Shown here: positions 44,212 to 52,952 of the stretch, piece after piece
Position numbering within the stretch: position 1 is the first letter of the stretch
Layout of the letters: each line of letters begins with the position of its first letter
NCBI RefSeq assembly: GCF_030555055.1
Contig: NZ_JAMOAO010000001.1
Location: forward strand, 2,728,001-2,792,000
Source of the DNA: Nocardiopsis sp. YSL2
GTDB lineage: Bacteria > Actinomycetota > Actinomycetes > Streptosporangiales > Streptosporangiaceae
Reading direction: 5' to 3'
DNA: 64,000 nt
The notes under the pieces: model-generated
The model's input: the letters and a program-made list of their open reading frames with translations, nothing else
Told to the model about the DNA's origin: nothing
Database searches by the model: none
Translations under genes and position numbers: made by a program

Positions 44212-44970
44212 TCATTCCTGCGTCCCCCTCTCCAGCGGCTCGGCCGCAGGCGAGGGTCGGCCGGAGAGCCGGTACGCCTTCCAGCCGGCGAGAAGGTGGA
44301 AGACGATGAGCGCCAGGACCGTGACGCCCCCGGACGGTGACCGGGGGTCGATGAGCATGACCGTGGCGGCGGCCAGCCCCACCGTTCCCAGACCGACGCT
44401 GGCGCCCCCGACGAGCCGGCCGAAGCCCGCGCCGCGGTTCATGGCGAAGCCGACCAGGATCACACCGATCGACAGCATGAGCAGCCCCGCCAACAGGATC
44501 GCGTCGAACAGGCCCTGAGCGGCCTGCCAGAGGAGGACGAGGGTCTCCCGTTCCCCGGGGGTGGCGTCGGCGGCGTGAAAGCGATCCGACAGGTGGACGG
44601 CCACGACGTGGGGCAGGGCGCCTGCGGCGAGGACCGCCAGGCCCAGCAGGTTGAGCACGCTTCCGAAGCGCGCGGACGCCGACCGCGCGCCGGGCAGGCC
44701 ACGGTGGAGGGCCACGGACAACGGCGCCCACAGCAGGAGGGCGAGCAGGTAGAGGCCGTTCTCCACGGTCCGGGCCGCGCGGATCTCGGGGAACCGTGAG
44801 ATCGGACCCTCGGGCCCGGCGGGGTCCGAGCCGATGTGGAAGATCACGAGGACCAGGACTGCGACGAAGACGGCGCTGCCGGCCAGAGCGGTCAGGCCGC
44901 CCCAGCGCAGGAGACCTCTGTCGTCGGCGGTGAGGTGTGCTCCGGAACGTGTTCCGTTCGGTGGTGCCAT
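44212..44970 (-). CDS. multi-pass membrane protein, DUF4386-like
   Basis: 252 residues with about six membrane segments ('GLTALAGSAVFVAVLVLVIFHI', 'GLYLLALLLWAPLSVALH', 'VLNLLGLAVLAAGALPHVVAVHL', 'LFDAILLAGLLMLSIGVILVGFAM', 'LVGGASVGLGTVGLAAATVMLI', 'VTVLALIVFHLLAGWKAYRL'; given in segments). Hydrophobicity pattern and the layout are like DUF4386 proteins; function unknown. GGGAG lies 7 bases before ATG. It is divergent from the TetR gene and shares the operator region, so it is probably the target of that regulator. Confidence 0.8.
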   Translation of the reverse strand: MAPPNGTRSGAHLTADDRGLLRWGGLTALAGSAVFVAVLVLVIFHIGSDPAGPEGPISRFPEIRAARTVENGLYLLALLLWAPLSVALHRGLPGARSASARFGSVLNLLGLAVLAAGALPHVVAVHLSDRFHAADATPGERETLVLLWQAAQGLFDAILLAGLLMLSIGVILVGFAMNRGAGFGRLVGGASVGLGTVGLAAATVMLIDPRSPSGGVTVLALIVFHLLAGWKAYRLSGRPSPAAEPLERGTQE

Positions 44971-45102
44971 GTGGGACTCCCTGGGTGTGCGGACGATCGG
45001 TGGGTGCCGCGATCAGGACGGGCGGTCGGCCTCGCTGAGCTCCGACACGTCGGCCGGGACCCCGTAGGCATGCGGGACGGTCGCTCTCGTGCTCCCCCTC
45101 AG

Positions 45103-45134
45103 TATTTACGCCGTAAATATTTACGCCGTATGTT
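45103..45134. promoter_or_regulatory. TetR operator: palindrome plus overlapping second copy
   Basis: TATTTAC-GCC-GTAAATA (45103-45119) is a perfect 7-bp palindrome in an otherwise GC-rich region. TATTTACGCCGTATGT starts again at 45118, so the half-site is repeated with a 15-base period. It lies between the membrane-protein gene and tetR, 45-60 bases before tetR: expected place for autorepression. Confidence 0.8.
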
Positions 45135-45178
45135 AAGTTGAAGTCCACAGCCAGTCAAGGAAGAAGGGAAAGCCACCA

Positions 45179-45838
45179 GTGCCGAAGCGGGGTCCCGCCG
45201 AACACCGCGTCACGCTGAGCCGTCAGCGGGTGATCGAAGCCGGCGTCCGCCTGGCGGACGCGCAAGGTGCCGAAGCGCTGTCGATGCGTCGGCTCGGGCG
45301 AGAACTCGGGGTGGAAGCGATGGCGCTCTACAACCACGTCGACAACAAGGACGACCTGTTGGACGGCATGATCGAGTGGGCCGCCGACGAGATCGAGCTA
45401 CCCGAGGACAGCACCGACTGGCGGCGGTTCACGCGGCGGCGCGCTGTCTCGGCGCATGCCGTGCTGATGCGCCACACGTGGCTGCCCGCGCTGTGGACCT
45501 CGCGCATCACTCTGGGCCCCGTACGGATGCGCTACATGGACCACGCCCTGCGGAGCCTGCGCGAAGCCGGGTTTCCGCCCGACCTCCTCGACCGCGGCTA
45601 CCACGCCATCGAGGACCACATCGTCGGCCACGCGATGCGGGCGATCGGGTTTGCGCTCGACGACGAACAGATGCGGCAACTGGGCGAACCGATGCTGCGG
45701 TCGTCGCCGCTCGCGGAGTTCCCCGACCTTGTGGCCCACATCCGCCACCACCTGGAGCAGCCATCCCACGGTGAGGGGTTCGAGTTCGGGCTCGACCTGA
45801 TCCTCGACGGCCTCGAGCGGTTGCGGGACGGCTCCTGA
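45179..45838 (+). CDS. TetR-family regulator (TetR_C type)
   Basis: 219 residues. The helix-turn-helix is 'SRQRVIEAGVRLADAQGAEALSMRRLGRELGVEAMALYNHVDNKDDLLDGM' (residues about 14-60, in segments). The C-terminal domain with 'WLPALWTSRITLGPVRMRYMD' and 'HAIEDHIVGHAMRAIGF' resembles the TetR_C_1 class. Such regulators usually repress a neighbouring exporter; here the exporter remains only as a permease fragment. GTG start; AGGGAAAG upstream. Confidence 0.9.
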   Translation: MPKRGPAEHRVTLSRQRVIEAGVRLADAQGAEALSMRRLGRELGVEAMALYNHVDNKDDLLDGMIEWAADEIELPEDSTDWRRFTRRRAVSAHAVLMRHTWLPALWTSRITLGPVRMRYMDHALRSLREAGFPPDLLDRGYHAIEDHIVGHAMRAIGFALDDEQMRQLGEPMLRSSPLAEFPDLVAHIRHHLEQPSHGEGFEFGLDLILDGLERLRDGS

Positions 45839-46037
45839 CCGACGACACCACTCCCCGCCGCATGGTCGGGGTGCTTCCTCCTCGGGCCCGTGGGCCCATG
45901 CCACGGCATCCGGGAAATCAGGGCCCGGGAGTCAACCTGCGCCCCGCCTCCCGCGCCGAACTCTGACACGGAGAACCTCCAGGGGTTGCTCCACATGCCC
46001 AGTCGTTCCGCTCGCCCGTCTCAGATCAGGAGCCCAT

Positions 46038-47513
46038 ATGGTCCTACCCAAGACGCCCACCGCCCATCAGGACGACCGGGCCGCCGGCGTCCTACTCGCC
46101 GCCGCCTGCGGCGACGCACTCGGTGTCCCCTACGAGTTCCGCTCCCGACTCGACCGCGACCAGTCCCCGCAGATGATCGGCGGCGGCCTCGGCCCCTACG
46201 CACCGGGGGAGTACTCCCACGACACCCAGATGGCGGTGTGCATCGCCCAAGCCCTGGTCGACACCCAGCCCGTCGCCGTCCAGGACGACGCGGCCACCCC
46301 CTGGGTCGCCGGCGCCATGCTTCGCCAAGCCCGTGACCTGTGGAAGTCAGGGCGCCACGCGGCGGGCAACGGGTCGCTGACGCGCACCGGACCCGTCGCC
46401 CTCTACGGCCTGCACGACGCCGGGGAAACCGCCGAAGCCGCCCGCCTGGTCAGCGAACTCACCCACGCCGACCCCCTGGCCGGGGACGCCTGCGTGATCT
46501 GGTGCGAGGCCATCCGCCACGCCGTACTCCACGCGAACTTCGACGGTGTCCGCGCCGGAGTGGCACTCCTGCCCACCGAACGCCGGGCCCAGTGGCACAC
46601 CTGGCTGGACGAAGCCGAATCCCAGGACCCGCACACCTTTCCCGACAACGGCTACGTCGTCACCGCGCTCCAGGCCGCCTGGTCCGCGATCACCCGCACA
46701 CCCGTGCCCGCCAACAACCCAGCCAAGGGCGTCTTCGCCGCCGACCACCTGCGCCTGGCCCTGGAAGCCGCCGTGCGCGCCGGACACGACACCAACACAG
46801 TCGCCGCCATCGCCGGAGCCCTGCTCGGCGCCCGCTGGGGCGTCTCGGCCGTGCCCTGGCACTGGCAGCGCGCCGTCCACGGCTGGCCCGAGACCACAGC
46901 ACGCGACCTCATCGGGCTGGGTGTGCGCATCAGTCACCACCACATGCCCGACCGCCACGTCTGGCCCCTGGTCGACCGCCACCCCCGCAACGCCAACGCC
47001 CTCACGCCCTACCGTGTGGCCCATCCGCACGATGACGGCGTCATCCTGGGCAACCTGCCCCTGGCCGACCTCGACCCCGCCGATCTGGACGTGGACGCCG
47101 TGGTCTCCCTGTGCCGCGTCGGCACCGCCGACTTCGCCCACGTCCCCGCACGCGACCACCTGCGGATCTGGCTCATCGACCGTCCCGGAGCCAACGCCCA
47201 CGGCCACTACACCCTCGACCAGGCCGCTCGCGCCGTGCACGGCCTGCGCCAGGAGGGCAAACAGGTGCTGTTGCACTGCGCCGCAGGTCGCAGCCGTACC
47301 CCCACTGCCGCCGCCCGCTACTCTGGGCTGCTGGGCATCGATCCGACCACGGCCATGACCGACGTCTGCCAGGCGCTCGCCCCCAACCACCCATGGGTCA
47401 ACTTCGAGCTGGAACGCTTCGTCTTCGACCTGGCCGGAGCAGCCCAGCCCGCCGTCGCCAAGCGGGCTTGGAACACCTCCACCACACTCCACTCCTGGTC
47501 CGCGCAGGAGTGA
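46038..47513 (+). CDS. ADP-ribosylglycohydrolase fused to a dual-specificity phosphatase
   Basis: 491 residues. Residues about 12-295 are a DraG/ARH-type domain: 'GVLLAAACGDALGVPYEF', 'EYSHDTQMAVCIAQAL' (metal-binding D-T) and 'AGHDTNTVAAIAGALLGARWG'. The usual second metal motif is D-T-D-T; here the middle Asp is Asn. Residues about 320-480 are a dual-specificity phosphatase with the P-loop 'VLLHCAAGRSRTPTAAARY' (HCxxGxxR intact) and an upstream 'DVDAVVSLCRVG'. The pair could remove ADP-ribose and then a phosphate from the same or linked substrates; this is inference. AGGAG 7 bases before ATG. It stands alone, beside the 3' end of a tRNA gene. Confidence 0.88.
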   Translation: MVLPKTPTAHQDDRAAGVLLAAACGDALGVPYEFRSRLDRDQSPQMIGGGLGPYAPGEYSHDTQMAVCIAQALVDTQPVAVQDDAATPWVAGAMLRQARDLWKSGRHAAGNGSLTRTGPVALYGLHDAGETAEAARLVSELTHADPLAGDACVIWCEAIRHAVLHANFDGVRAGVALLPTERRAQWHTWLDEAESQDPHTFPDNGYVVTALQAAWSAITRTPVPANNPAKGVFAADHLRLALEAAVRAGHDTNTVAAIAGALLGARWGVSAVPWHWQRAVHGWPETTARDLIGLGVRISHHHMPDRHVWPLVDRHPRNANALTPYRVAHPHDDGVILGNLPLADLDPADLDVDAVVSLCRVGTADFAHVPARDHLRIWLIDRPGANAHGHYTLDQAARAVHGLRQEGKQVLLHCAAGRSRTPTAAARYSGLLGIDPTTAMTDVCQALAPNHPWVNFELERFVFDLAGAAQPAVAKRAWNTSTTLHSWSAQE

Positions 47514-47614
47514 CACCGTGGGCCAGCGGTCTTCAACGCAGTCCCAGCGAGCCCGGACGGCACCGCCGCCCGGGCTCCGCCCGTTGCCAGCCGGATGTCG
47601 TGCTCCGGCACAAA

Positions 47615-47654
47615 AGAAGCCGCCCGAGCTGCTTTCGCAGTTCGGGCGGCTTCT
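47615..47654 (-). terminator. intrinsic terminator downstream of tRNA-Arg
   Basis: GAAGCCGCCCGAGCTGC pairs with GCAGTTCGGGCGGCTTC around TTTC; on the minus strand a TTCTTTTG tract follows. It lies 15-20 bases after the tRNA 3' end, so it ends the tRNA transcript. Confidence 0.85.
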
Positions 47655-47671
47655 CCACTGTCTCAAGGTGG

Positions 47672-47744
47672 TGCACTCGGGAGGACTCGAACCCCCAACC
47701 TTCTGATCCGTAGTCAGATGCTCTATCCATTGAGCTACGAGTGC
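47672..47744 (-). tRNA. tRNA-Arg (anticodon ACG)
   Basis: 73 bases on the minus strand. Acceptor stem GCACTCG/CGAGTGC, D arm GCTC...GAGC, anticodon stem TCTGA/TCAGA around loop CTACGGA (anticodon ACG), T arm GGGGG-TTCGAGT-CCTCC, discriminator A. The CCA end is encoded (47671-47669). Confidence 0.97.
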
Positions 47745-47920
47745 AGGTATTCATTTGTGTGTCGCCCGTTCGGCCTTGGCCTCCCTGGCGACGTCTCCGA
47801 CTGTATCACGGTGCGGGGAGGGCTTTGAGCAACTTTTCCGTGTGACCCCGGCCATGCGGGACGGCGGCCCGGCATGCCACGCTTGCGCTGCGTACCGGTG
47901 CCGCCTGAAGCGGCTACGGG

Positions 47921-48886
47921 TCAGCACGTCCCGCCGAGCTCCACGCCGTCGACGCGGGAGACACCGGCGTCGCGCTGCTCGCCCACGCGTCGGTCGACCT
48001 CCTCCGGCGCCACGGACTCGCCCTGCTGGTGGTACACCCAGTCGACGTCCTGCACATAGGTGCTCGGGCCGCCGGTGTGGCCGCTCATGTCGATGAACCA
48101 CTGGTTGAAGTTGATCGACATCGGCGACGACGGGTAGTACTTCCCGCTGTGCTCGGCCAGCAGGCGCGTGTCGACGTAGTAGCGGACCACGCCGCCGTCC
48201 ACCTGGATCACCAGGTCGCGCCACCCCTCGAAGGAGCGGTCCACCACGTCGCTGGTGTTGTCCGCCTCCCAGGGTTCGCGCTGGTAGGTGTGGTGCGAGG
48301 TCAGGTAGACGGCCTCCGCCGGGGCGCCCCAGCCCGAGTTGGGCAGGTACTCGACGTCGAGCTCGCTGTAGGCGGGGTCGTTGTCGAAGGCCAGGGGAGT
48401 GATCGTGTAGAAGGTCTGCAGCACGGTGTCGCCGTCCTGGCCGGACGCCGGGGTGTCGGCGAACCTGACCTTGGCGGCGTAGGTGCCCTCGTGGAACTTC
48501 TCCTCCCCGAAGGCCAGCCCGGCCTGGCTGGTGCCCGCCGGGGTGCCGTCCGTGGTCGAGGACAGGCGCAGCAGCGAGTCGCCGTCCTCGTCGGTGAAGG
48601 AGACGTTGTCGACGTCCCAGGACGCGCCCGGCACACCGGGGCCGCCGGCCCGGCTGCGGACGTTCCAGCCCTGCTCGCCCAGGGCCGGGTCGGTGGGGCC
48701 GCCGTAGTCGAAGTCGTCGAAGAACAGGCCGCACGAGGCGGAGGCCGGGCCGGCGACGGTCTCCACCTCGGCGGGGGAGCCCGTCGCGCACGAGGTCAGG
48801 GGGAGCGCGGCGGCGCAGGCCAGTGCGACGCCGCCGGTACGGACGGCGAGGGGCGCTCCGCCCGGGAGCAGAGTTCGATCGGTCAT
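47921..48886 (-). CDS. exported GH16-like glycoside hydrolase, lipoprotein
   Basis: 321 residues. Signal peptide with lipobox 'ALPLTSC' (Cys about 33). Beta-jelly-roll features of family 16: 'FFDDFDY', 'KFHEGTYAAKVRF', and the active-site-like 'YSELDVEYLP' (E-L-D-x-E), then 'FEGWRDLVIQVDGGVVRYYVDTRLLAEH' and 'PMSINFNQWFI' (segments). Likely acts on extracellular beta-glucan or a related polymer. The C-terminal tail after 'DVDWVYHQQGE' is longer than usual and ends with Cys. Stands alone between the tRNA and the gabT gene. Confidence 0.82.
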   Translation of the reverse strand: MTDRTLLPGGAPLAVRTGGVALACAAALPLTSCATGSPAEVETVAGPASASCGLFFDDFDYGGPTDPALGEQGWNVRSRAGGPGVPGASWDVDNVSFTDEDGDSLLRLSSTTDGTPAGTSQAGLAFGEEKFHEGTYAAKVRFADTPASGQDGDTVLQTFYTITPLAFDNDPAYSELDVEYLPNSGWGAPAEAVYLTSHHTYQREPWEADNTSDVVDRSFEGWRDLVIQVDGGVVRYYVDTRLLAEHSGKYYPSSPMSINFNQWFIDMSGHTGGPSTYVQDVDWVYHQQGESVAPEEVDRRVGEQRDAGVSRVDGVELGGTC

Positions 48887-49068
48887 CGGGACCGCCTCAC
48901 GTGGGGGCCGGAGTGAATGAACTGGTCCCCATCTGTCGCTCGCGAAACCACCGCGTCAACCCTGAGCCGGGATCCCCGCGGGACGCCTGCGTGTCCGCCC
49001 GCGGCCTCCGCGTGGCCGCCCCGGCGCGGAGTCCGTGCCGGGGCGGCCGATCGTACGTGCCGCCCCGG

Positions 49069-50322
49069 TCAGGCGGTGGCCTCCTCCACCGAGGCGGCCC
49101 ACAGGGAGACGGCGGTGTCCACCTGGTCGCCGGTGACGACCAGCGGCGGGATCATCCGGACCACGTTGCCCGCCGGGCCGCACGTGAGCAGCAGCAGGCC
49201 GTTCTCGGCGGCGGCCTGCTGGGCGCGCAGAGCGGTGGCCCCGTCGGGGGAGCCGTCGGCGGCGGTGAACTCGTTGCCCAGCATCAGTCCGCGTCCGCGC
49301 ACGTCGCCGATGACCGGGTTGGCGCCCGCGACCTTCTCCAGGCCCTCGCGCAGCCGCTCGCCCTGCCGGGCCGCGTTCTCCACCAGCCCCTCCTCCTGGA
49401 TGACGTCCAGGGTGGCCAGGGCGGCCGCGCAGGAGACCGCGTTGCCGCCGTAGGTGCCGCCCTGGGAGCCCGGCCAGGCCTTCTCCATGATCGCGTTCGG
49501 GGCGGCGATCGCGGAGAGGGGGAACCCGCTGGCGAGGCCCTTGGCGGTGATGACGATGTCCGGGCGGACCCCCGAGGGCTCGTGGCCCCAGAACGTGCCC
49601 GTCCGGCCGAAGCCCGTCTGCACCTCGTCCATGACGAGGAGGAAGCCGTGCTGGTCCGCGCGCTCGCGCAGGCCCTGGAGGAAGGCGTCCGGCACCGGGA
49701 CGTAGCCGCCCTCGCCGAGCACGGGCTCGATGAACACGGCGGCGGTGTCCTTCGGTGAGGTCACGGTCGCGAACTGGTAGTCCAGCTCCTTGAGCGCGTA
49801 CTCGACGGCCTCGGCCTCGGACAGCCCCAGGCGGTAGGCGTACGGGAAGGGGGAGACCACCACACCCGGGGCGAGCGGGCCGATCCCCGCGCGGATCTTC
49901 ACACCGGAGGTCGTCAGCGACGCCGCTCCCATGGTGCGCCCGTGGAAGGAACCCTGGAAGACCACCGCGTTCTGCCGCCCCGTGGCCTGGCGGGCCAGGC
50001 GCAGGGCCGCCTCGACGGCCTCACTGCCGGAGTTCACGTAGAACAGCCGGTCGACGCCCTCGGGCAGGACCTCGCCCAGACGCTCGGTGAGTCGCAGCAG
50101 GGGCCGGTGCATCACGGTGGTGTACTGGCCGTGGATCAGCGTCGCCACCTGCTCCTGGGCGGCGGCCACGACCCGGGGGTGGCAGTGCCCCGTGCTGGTG
50201 ACGCCGATGCCGGCGGTGAAGTCGAGATAGCGGCGACCGTCCTCGTCGTAGATGTGGACACCCTCGCCCCGTGCGGCCACCACCGGGGTCGCCTGCTTCA
50301 GGGCCGGGGAGAGCTCCGCCAT
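49069..50322 (-). CDS. gabT: class III aminotransferase (GABA aminotransferase-like)
   Basis: 417 residues. 'DFTAGIGVTSTGHCHPRVVAAAQ', 'FYVNSGSEAVEAALRLARQATGR', 'VVFQGSFHGRTMGAASLT', 'LLVMDEVQTGFGRTGTFWGHE' and the PLP lysine in 'DIVITAKGLASGFPLSAI'. Most like 4-aminobutyrate aminotransferases; related omega-amino acids are possible. I chose ATG at 50322 (TGAGG 6 bases upstream) over GTG at 50334. Divergent from gabD, with the palindrome at 50357-50370 35 bases upstream. Confidence 0.9.
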   Translation of the reverse strand: MAELSPALKQATPVVAARGEGVHIYDEDGRRYLDFTAGIGVTSTGHCHPRVVAAAQEQVATLIHGQYTTVMHRPLLRLTERLGEVLPEGVDRLFYVNSGSEAVEAALRLARQATGRQNAVVFQGSFHGRTMGAASLTTSGVKIRAGIGPLAPGVVVSPFPYAYRLGLSEAEAVEYALKELDYQFATVTSPKDTAAVFIEPVLGEGGYVPVPDAFLQGLRERADQHGFLLVMDEVQTGFGRTGTFWGHEPSGVRPDIVITAKGLASGFPLSAIAAPNAIMEKAWPGSQGGTYGGNAVSCAAALATLDVIQEEGLVENAARQGERLREGLEKVAGANPVIGDVRGRGLMLGNEFTAADGSPDGATALRAQQAAAENGLLLLTCGPAGNVVRMIPPLVVTGDQVDTAVSLWAASVEEATA

Positions 50323-50356
50323 GCGCTGCCTCACTTCCGTCTTGCGAGTTCCGTAG

Positions 50357-50370
50357 GATTGTTGACAATC
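50357..50370. promoter_or_regulatory. GntR/FCD operator between gabT and gabD
   Basis: GATTGTTGACAATC, palindrome with 6-bp arms GATTGT/ACAATC. Two further copies lie at 55258-55271 and 55378-55391. The form TTGTnnACAA matches what FCD-type GntR regulators bind. It lies between divergent gabT and gabD and could block both. Confidence 0.8.
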
Positions 50371-50480
50371 GACACGCCTATGGAAACATCCTCACCGGAC
50401 GGTGTCCAGAGGGCGCACGTCGGGCAGTTCTGTCCACAGGCCCGTTCACGGGTCGATATATCGACTGGGGAGTAGCGAAC

Positions 50481-51944
50481 ATGTCGGATCGGGAAGCACG
50501 CGTCGTCGCGCAGGTGGACAAGAAGCTCTTCGTGGGAGGCGCCTGGACCGACGCCGCTTCGGGGGCCGTCCTCGCCGTCGAGGACCCCTCCACGCGCGAG
50601 ACCCTCTGCGAGGTGTCCGACGCGGGCAAGGAGGACGCCCTCGTCGCTCTGGACGCCGCGCAGCGGGCCCAGCCCGGCTGGGCGAAGGTCGCCCCCCGCG
50701 AACGGGGCGAGATCCTCCACAGGGGCTACCAGCTGCTCATGGAACGCCAGGAGGACCTGGCCGTCCTGATGACCCTGGAGATGGGCAAGCCCCTCGCCGA
50801 GGCCCGTGGCGAGATCGCCTACGCCGCCGAGTTCCTCCGCTGGTTCTCCGAGGAGGCCGTCCGTATCGAGGGGGGCTTCTCCACCTCGCCCGACGGCAAG
50901 TCGCGCTTCCTCATCATGCGCCAGCCGGTCGGCCCCTGCATGCTCATCACCCCCTGGAACTTCCCCATGGCGATGGGCACCCGCAAGATCGGCCCCGCCA
51001 TCGCCGCGGGCTGCACCATGATCCTCAAACCGGCCCACCAGACGCCCCTGTGCGCCCTGGCGCTGGCCGGGATCCTCTCCGAGGCGGGGCTGCCCGAGGG
51101 CGTCCTCAGCGTCCTGCCCACCACGGACCCCGGCGGCATCACCGAACCCCTGCTCAGCGACGGCCGGATCCGCAAGCTCTCCTTCACCGGATCCACCGCC
51201 GTGGGCCGCAAACTCCTCGAACAGAGCGCCGGGCAGGTCCTGCGCACCTCCATGGAGCTCGGCGGGAACGCGCCGTTCCTCGTCTTCGACGACGCCGACC
51301 TCGACGCCGCCATCGAGGGTGCGATGCTGGCCAAGATGCGCAACATCGGCGAGGCCTGCACCGCGGCCAACCGCATCTACGCCCAGGCGGGGATCGCCGA
51401 CGAGTTCGCGCGCCGGCTCAGCGAACGCATGGGCGCGCTGCGCATGGGCCGCGGCCTGGACGACGGGGTCAACGTGGGCCCGCTCATCGACGACAAGGCG
51501 CGCAACAAGGTCCAGGGCCTGGTCGACGACGCGGTCAACCGCGGCGCGCGCGTCCTGGTCGGGGGCGGCCCGGGTGAGGGCGCCGGGCACTTCTACCAGC
51601 CCACCGTGCTCGCCGACGTGCCCTTCGCCGCGGAGCTGTCCACCACCGAGATCTTCGGCCCGGTGGCCCCCGTGCTCACCTTCGACACCGAGGAGGAGGC
51701 GCTCCGCGTCGCCAACGACACCGAGTTCGGCCTGGTCAGCTACCTCTACACCAGCGACCTCAACCGCGCCCTGCGGGTCAGCGAGGCCCTGGAGACCGGC
51801 ATGGTCGGCCTGAACCAGGGCGTCGTGTCCAACCCCGCGGCCCCCTTCGGCGGGGTGAAGCACTCCGGCCTGGGCCGCGAGGGCGGCCGCGTGGGCATCG
51901 ACGAGTTCCTCGACACCAAGTACGTGGGCATCGGCGGCATCTGA
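50481..51944 (+). CDS. gabD: NAD(P)-dependent aldehyde dehydrogenase (succinate-semialdehyde dehydrogenase-like)
   Basis: 487 residues. Catalytic Glu in 'TSMELGGNAPFLVF', catalytic Cys in 'NIGEACTAANRIYAQAG', cofactor motif 'KLSFTGSTAVGRKLLEQSA', 'GPCMLITPWNFPMAMGTRKIGPAIAAG' (segment). The C-(T)-A-A-N-R context is that of succinate-semialdehyde dehydrogenases. With gabT it would take an omega-amino acid to a dicarboxylate. GGGGAG lies before ATG. A terminator hairpin follows at 51952-51977. Confidence 0.92.
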   Translation: MSDREARVVAQVDKKLFVGGAWTDAASGAVLAVEDPSTRETLCEVSDAGKEDALVALDAAQRAQPGWAKVAPRERGEILHRGYQLLMERQEDLAVLMTLEMGKPLAEARGEIAYAAEFLRWFSEEAVRIEGGFSTSPDGKSRFLIMRQPVGPCMLITPWNFPMAMGTRKIGPAIAAGCTMILKPAHQTPLCALALAGILSEAGLPEGVLSVLPTTDPGGITEPLLSDGRIRKLSFTGSTAVGRKLLEQSAGQVLRTSMELGGNAPFLVFDDADLDAAIEGAMLAKMRNIGEACTAANRIYAQAGIADEFARRLSERMGALRMGRGLDDGVNVGPLIDDKARNKVQGLVDDAVNRGARVLVGGGPGEGAGHFYQPTVLADVPFAAELSTTEIFGPVAPVLTFDTEEEALRVANDTEFGLVSYLYTSDLNRALRVSEALETGMVGLNQGVVSNPAAPFGGVKHSGLGREGGRVGIDEFLDTKYVGIGGI

Positions 51945-51951
51945 GGCCCGA

Positions 51952-51977
51952 GGGGGAGCGTCGTGCGGCGCTCCCCC
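51952..51977. terminator. hairpin after gabD
   Basis: GGGGGAGCG (51952-51960) pairs with CGCTCCCCC (51969-51977), 9 bp with an 8-base loop, 8 bases after the gabD stop and in the convergent gap to the gntR gene. Confidence 0.75.
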
Positions 51978-52181
51978 CGACACCCCGGCCCCTCCCGGGT
52001 ACTCGGGCGCCCGGTACACCGGTACGAGAGCCGCGCCTCCTCCGCTCCGCCCGGCGAACGCAACGACGCGGCTTCGACCGCGCGTGCGGCCGAACGAGCC
52101 GGGAACCGCTGGGATCCAGACTCGGGGCGGGGTGCTCGGGGATCCGGCCGCCGGCCCGTCGCGCCGTCGGCCGCCCGCGCG

Positions 52182-52892
52182 TCAGGCGCCCGTGTCGGCC
52201 TCGGGCTCCGGCCCGTGCGCGGATCCGGCTCCGGGTTCGGCGTTGATCCGCGCGACCGTGTCCACCATGTGCGACTCGATGAGCGCCAGCAGCCGTTCCT
52301 CGTCGCCCTCGACGATGGCGTCGAGCAGGCGCCGGTGCTCCTCCAGGATCTCCTCCGGCTCCGGGTAGACCTCCTGCATCACCGACAGGCACATGCGGGT
52401 CTCCACGAGCAGCGTCTGCGCCATCCGCTCCAGCCTCCGGTTGCCCGCGCAGCTGACGAGCGTGCGGTGGAAGGACTGGTCGGCGTTGCTCATCGCGGTC
52501 CGGTCGCGGCCGGCGGCGGCCTCGGCGAGCGCGTCCAGGGCCGGGGTGAGCCTCGCCAGAGCCTCGCCCCGGTTGCCCCGCATGATCAGCTCGCACGCCG
52601 TCCGCTCCACCGCGAGGCGCGCCACGTAGATGTCCCGGACGTCGTCGGGGGTGAGCTCGCGCACGAACAGGCCCCTGTGCCGCTCACTGCGCAGCAGCCC
52701 TTCCTGCGCCAGGCGCTGCATCGCCTCGCGGAGCGGACCGCGGCTCACTCCCAGCTGTCCGGCCAGTTCGGCCTCACCGAGCTGGTCGCCCGGGGCCAGC
52801 GAGCCGTACATGATCGCCTCGCGCAACTGGTCGGCGATGAGTTCGGCGGTCGACCGCCGGGGCACGGGTCTCAGCTGACCTGGGGCGGACAT
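52182..52892 (-). CDS. GntR-family regulator, FCD subfamily
   Basis: 236 residues. N-terminal winged helix: 'STAELIADQLREAIMYGSLAPGDQLGEAELAGQLGVSRGPLREAMQRLAQEGLL' (segments, residues about 14-70). C-terminal FCD domain with metal-ligand positions: 'DIYVARLAVERTACEL', 'NADQSFHRTLVSCAGN', 'EEHRRLLDAIVEGD', 'LIESHM'. Last gene of a four-gene transcript that begins with the DUF3830 gene. Likely binds GATTGTNGACAATC, found before its own operon and before gabT/gabD and the dehydrogenase gene. AAGGAAG 8 bases before ATG. Confidence 0.92.
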   Translation of the reverse strand: MSAPGQLRPVPRRSTAELIADQLREAIMYGSLAPGDQLGEAELAGQLGVSRGPLREAMQRLAQEGLLRSERHRGLFVRELTPDDVRDIYVARLAVERTACELIMRGNRGEALARLTPALDALAEAAAGRDRTAMSNADQSFHRTLVSCAGNRRLERMAQTLLVETRMCLSVMQEVYPEPEEILEEHRRLLDAIVEGDEERLLALIESHMVDTVARINAEPGAGSAHGPEPEADTGA

Positions 52893-52952
52893 ACGTGATC
52901 TTCCTTCTTCTCCGGTTTTCCTGTGGCACAGGGGACGTTTCCGTGGTCGAGG

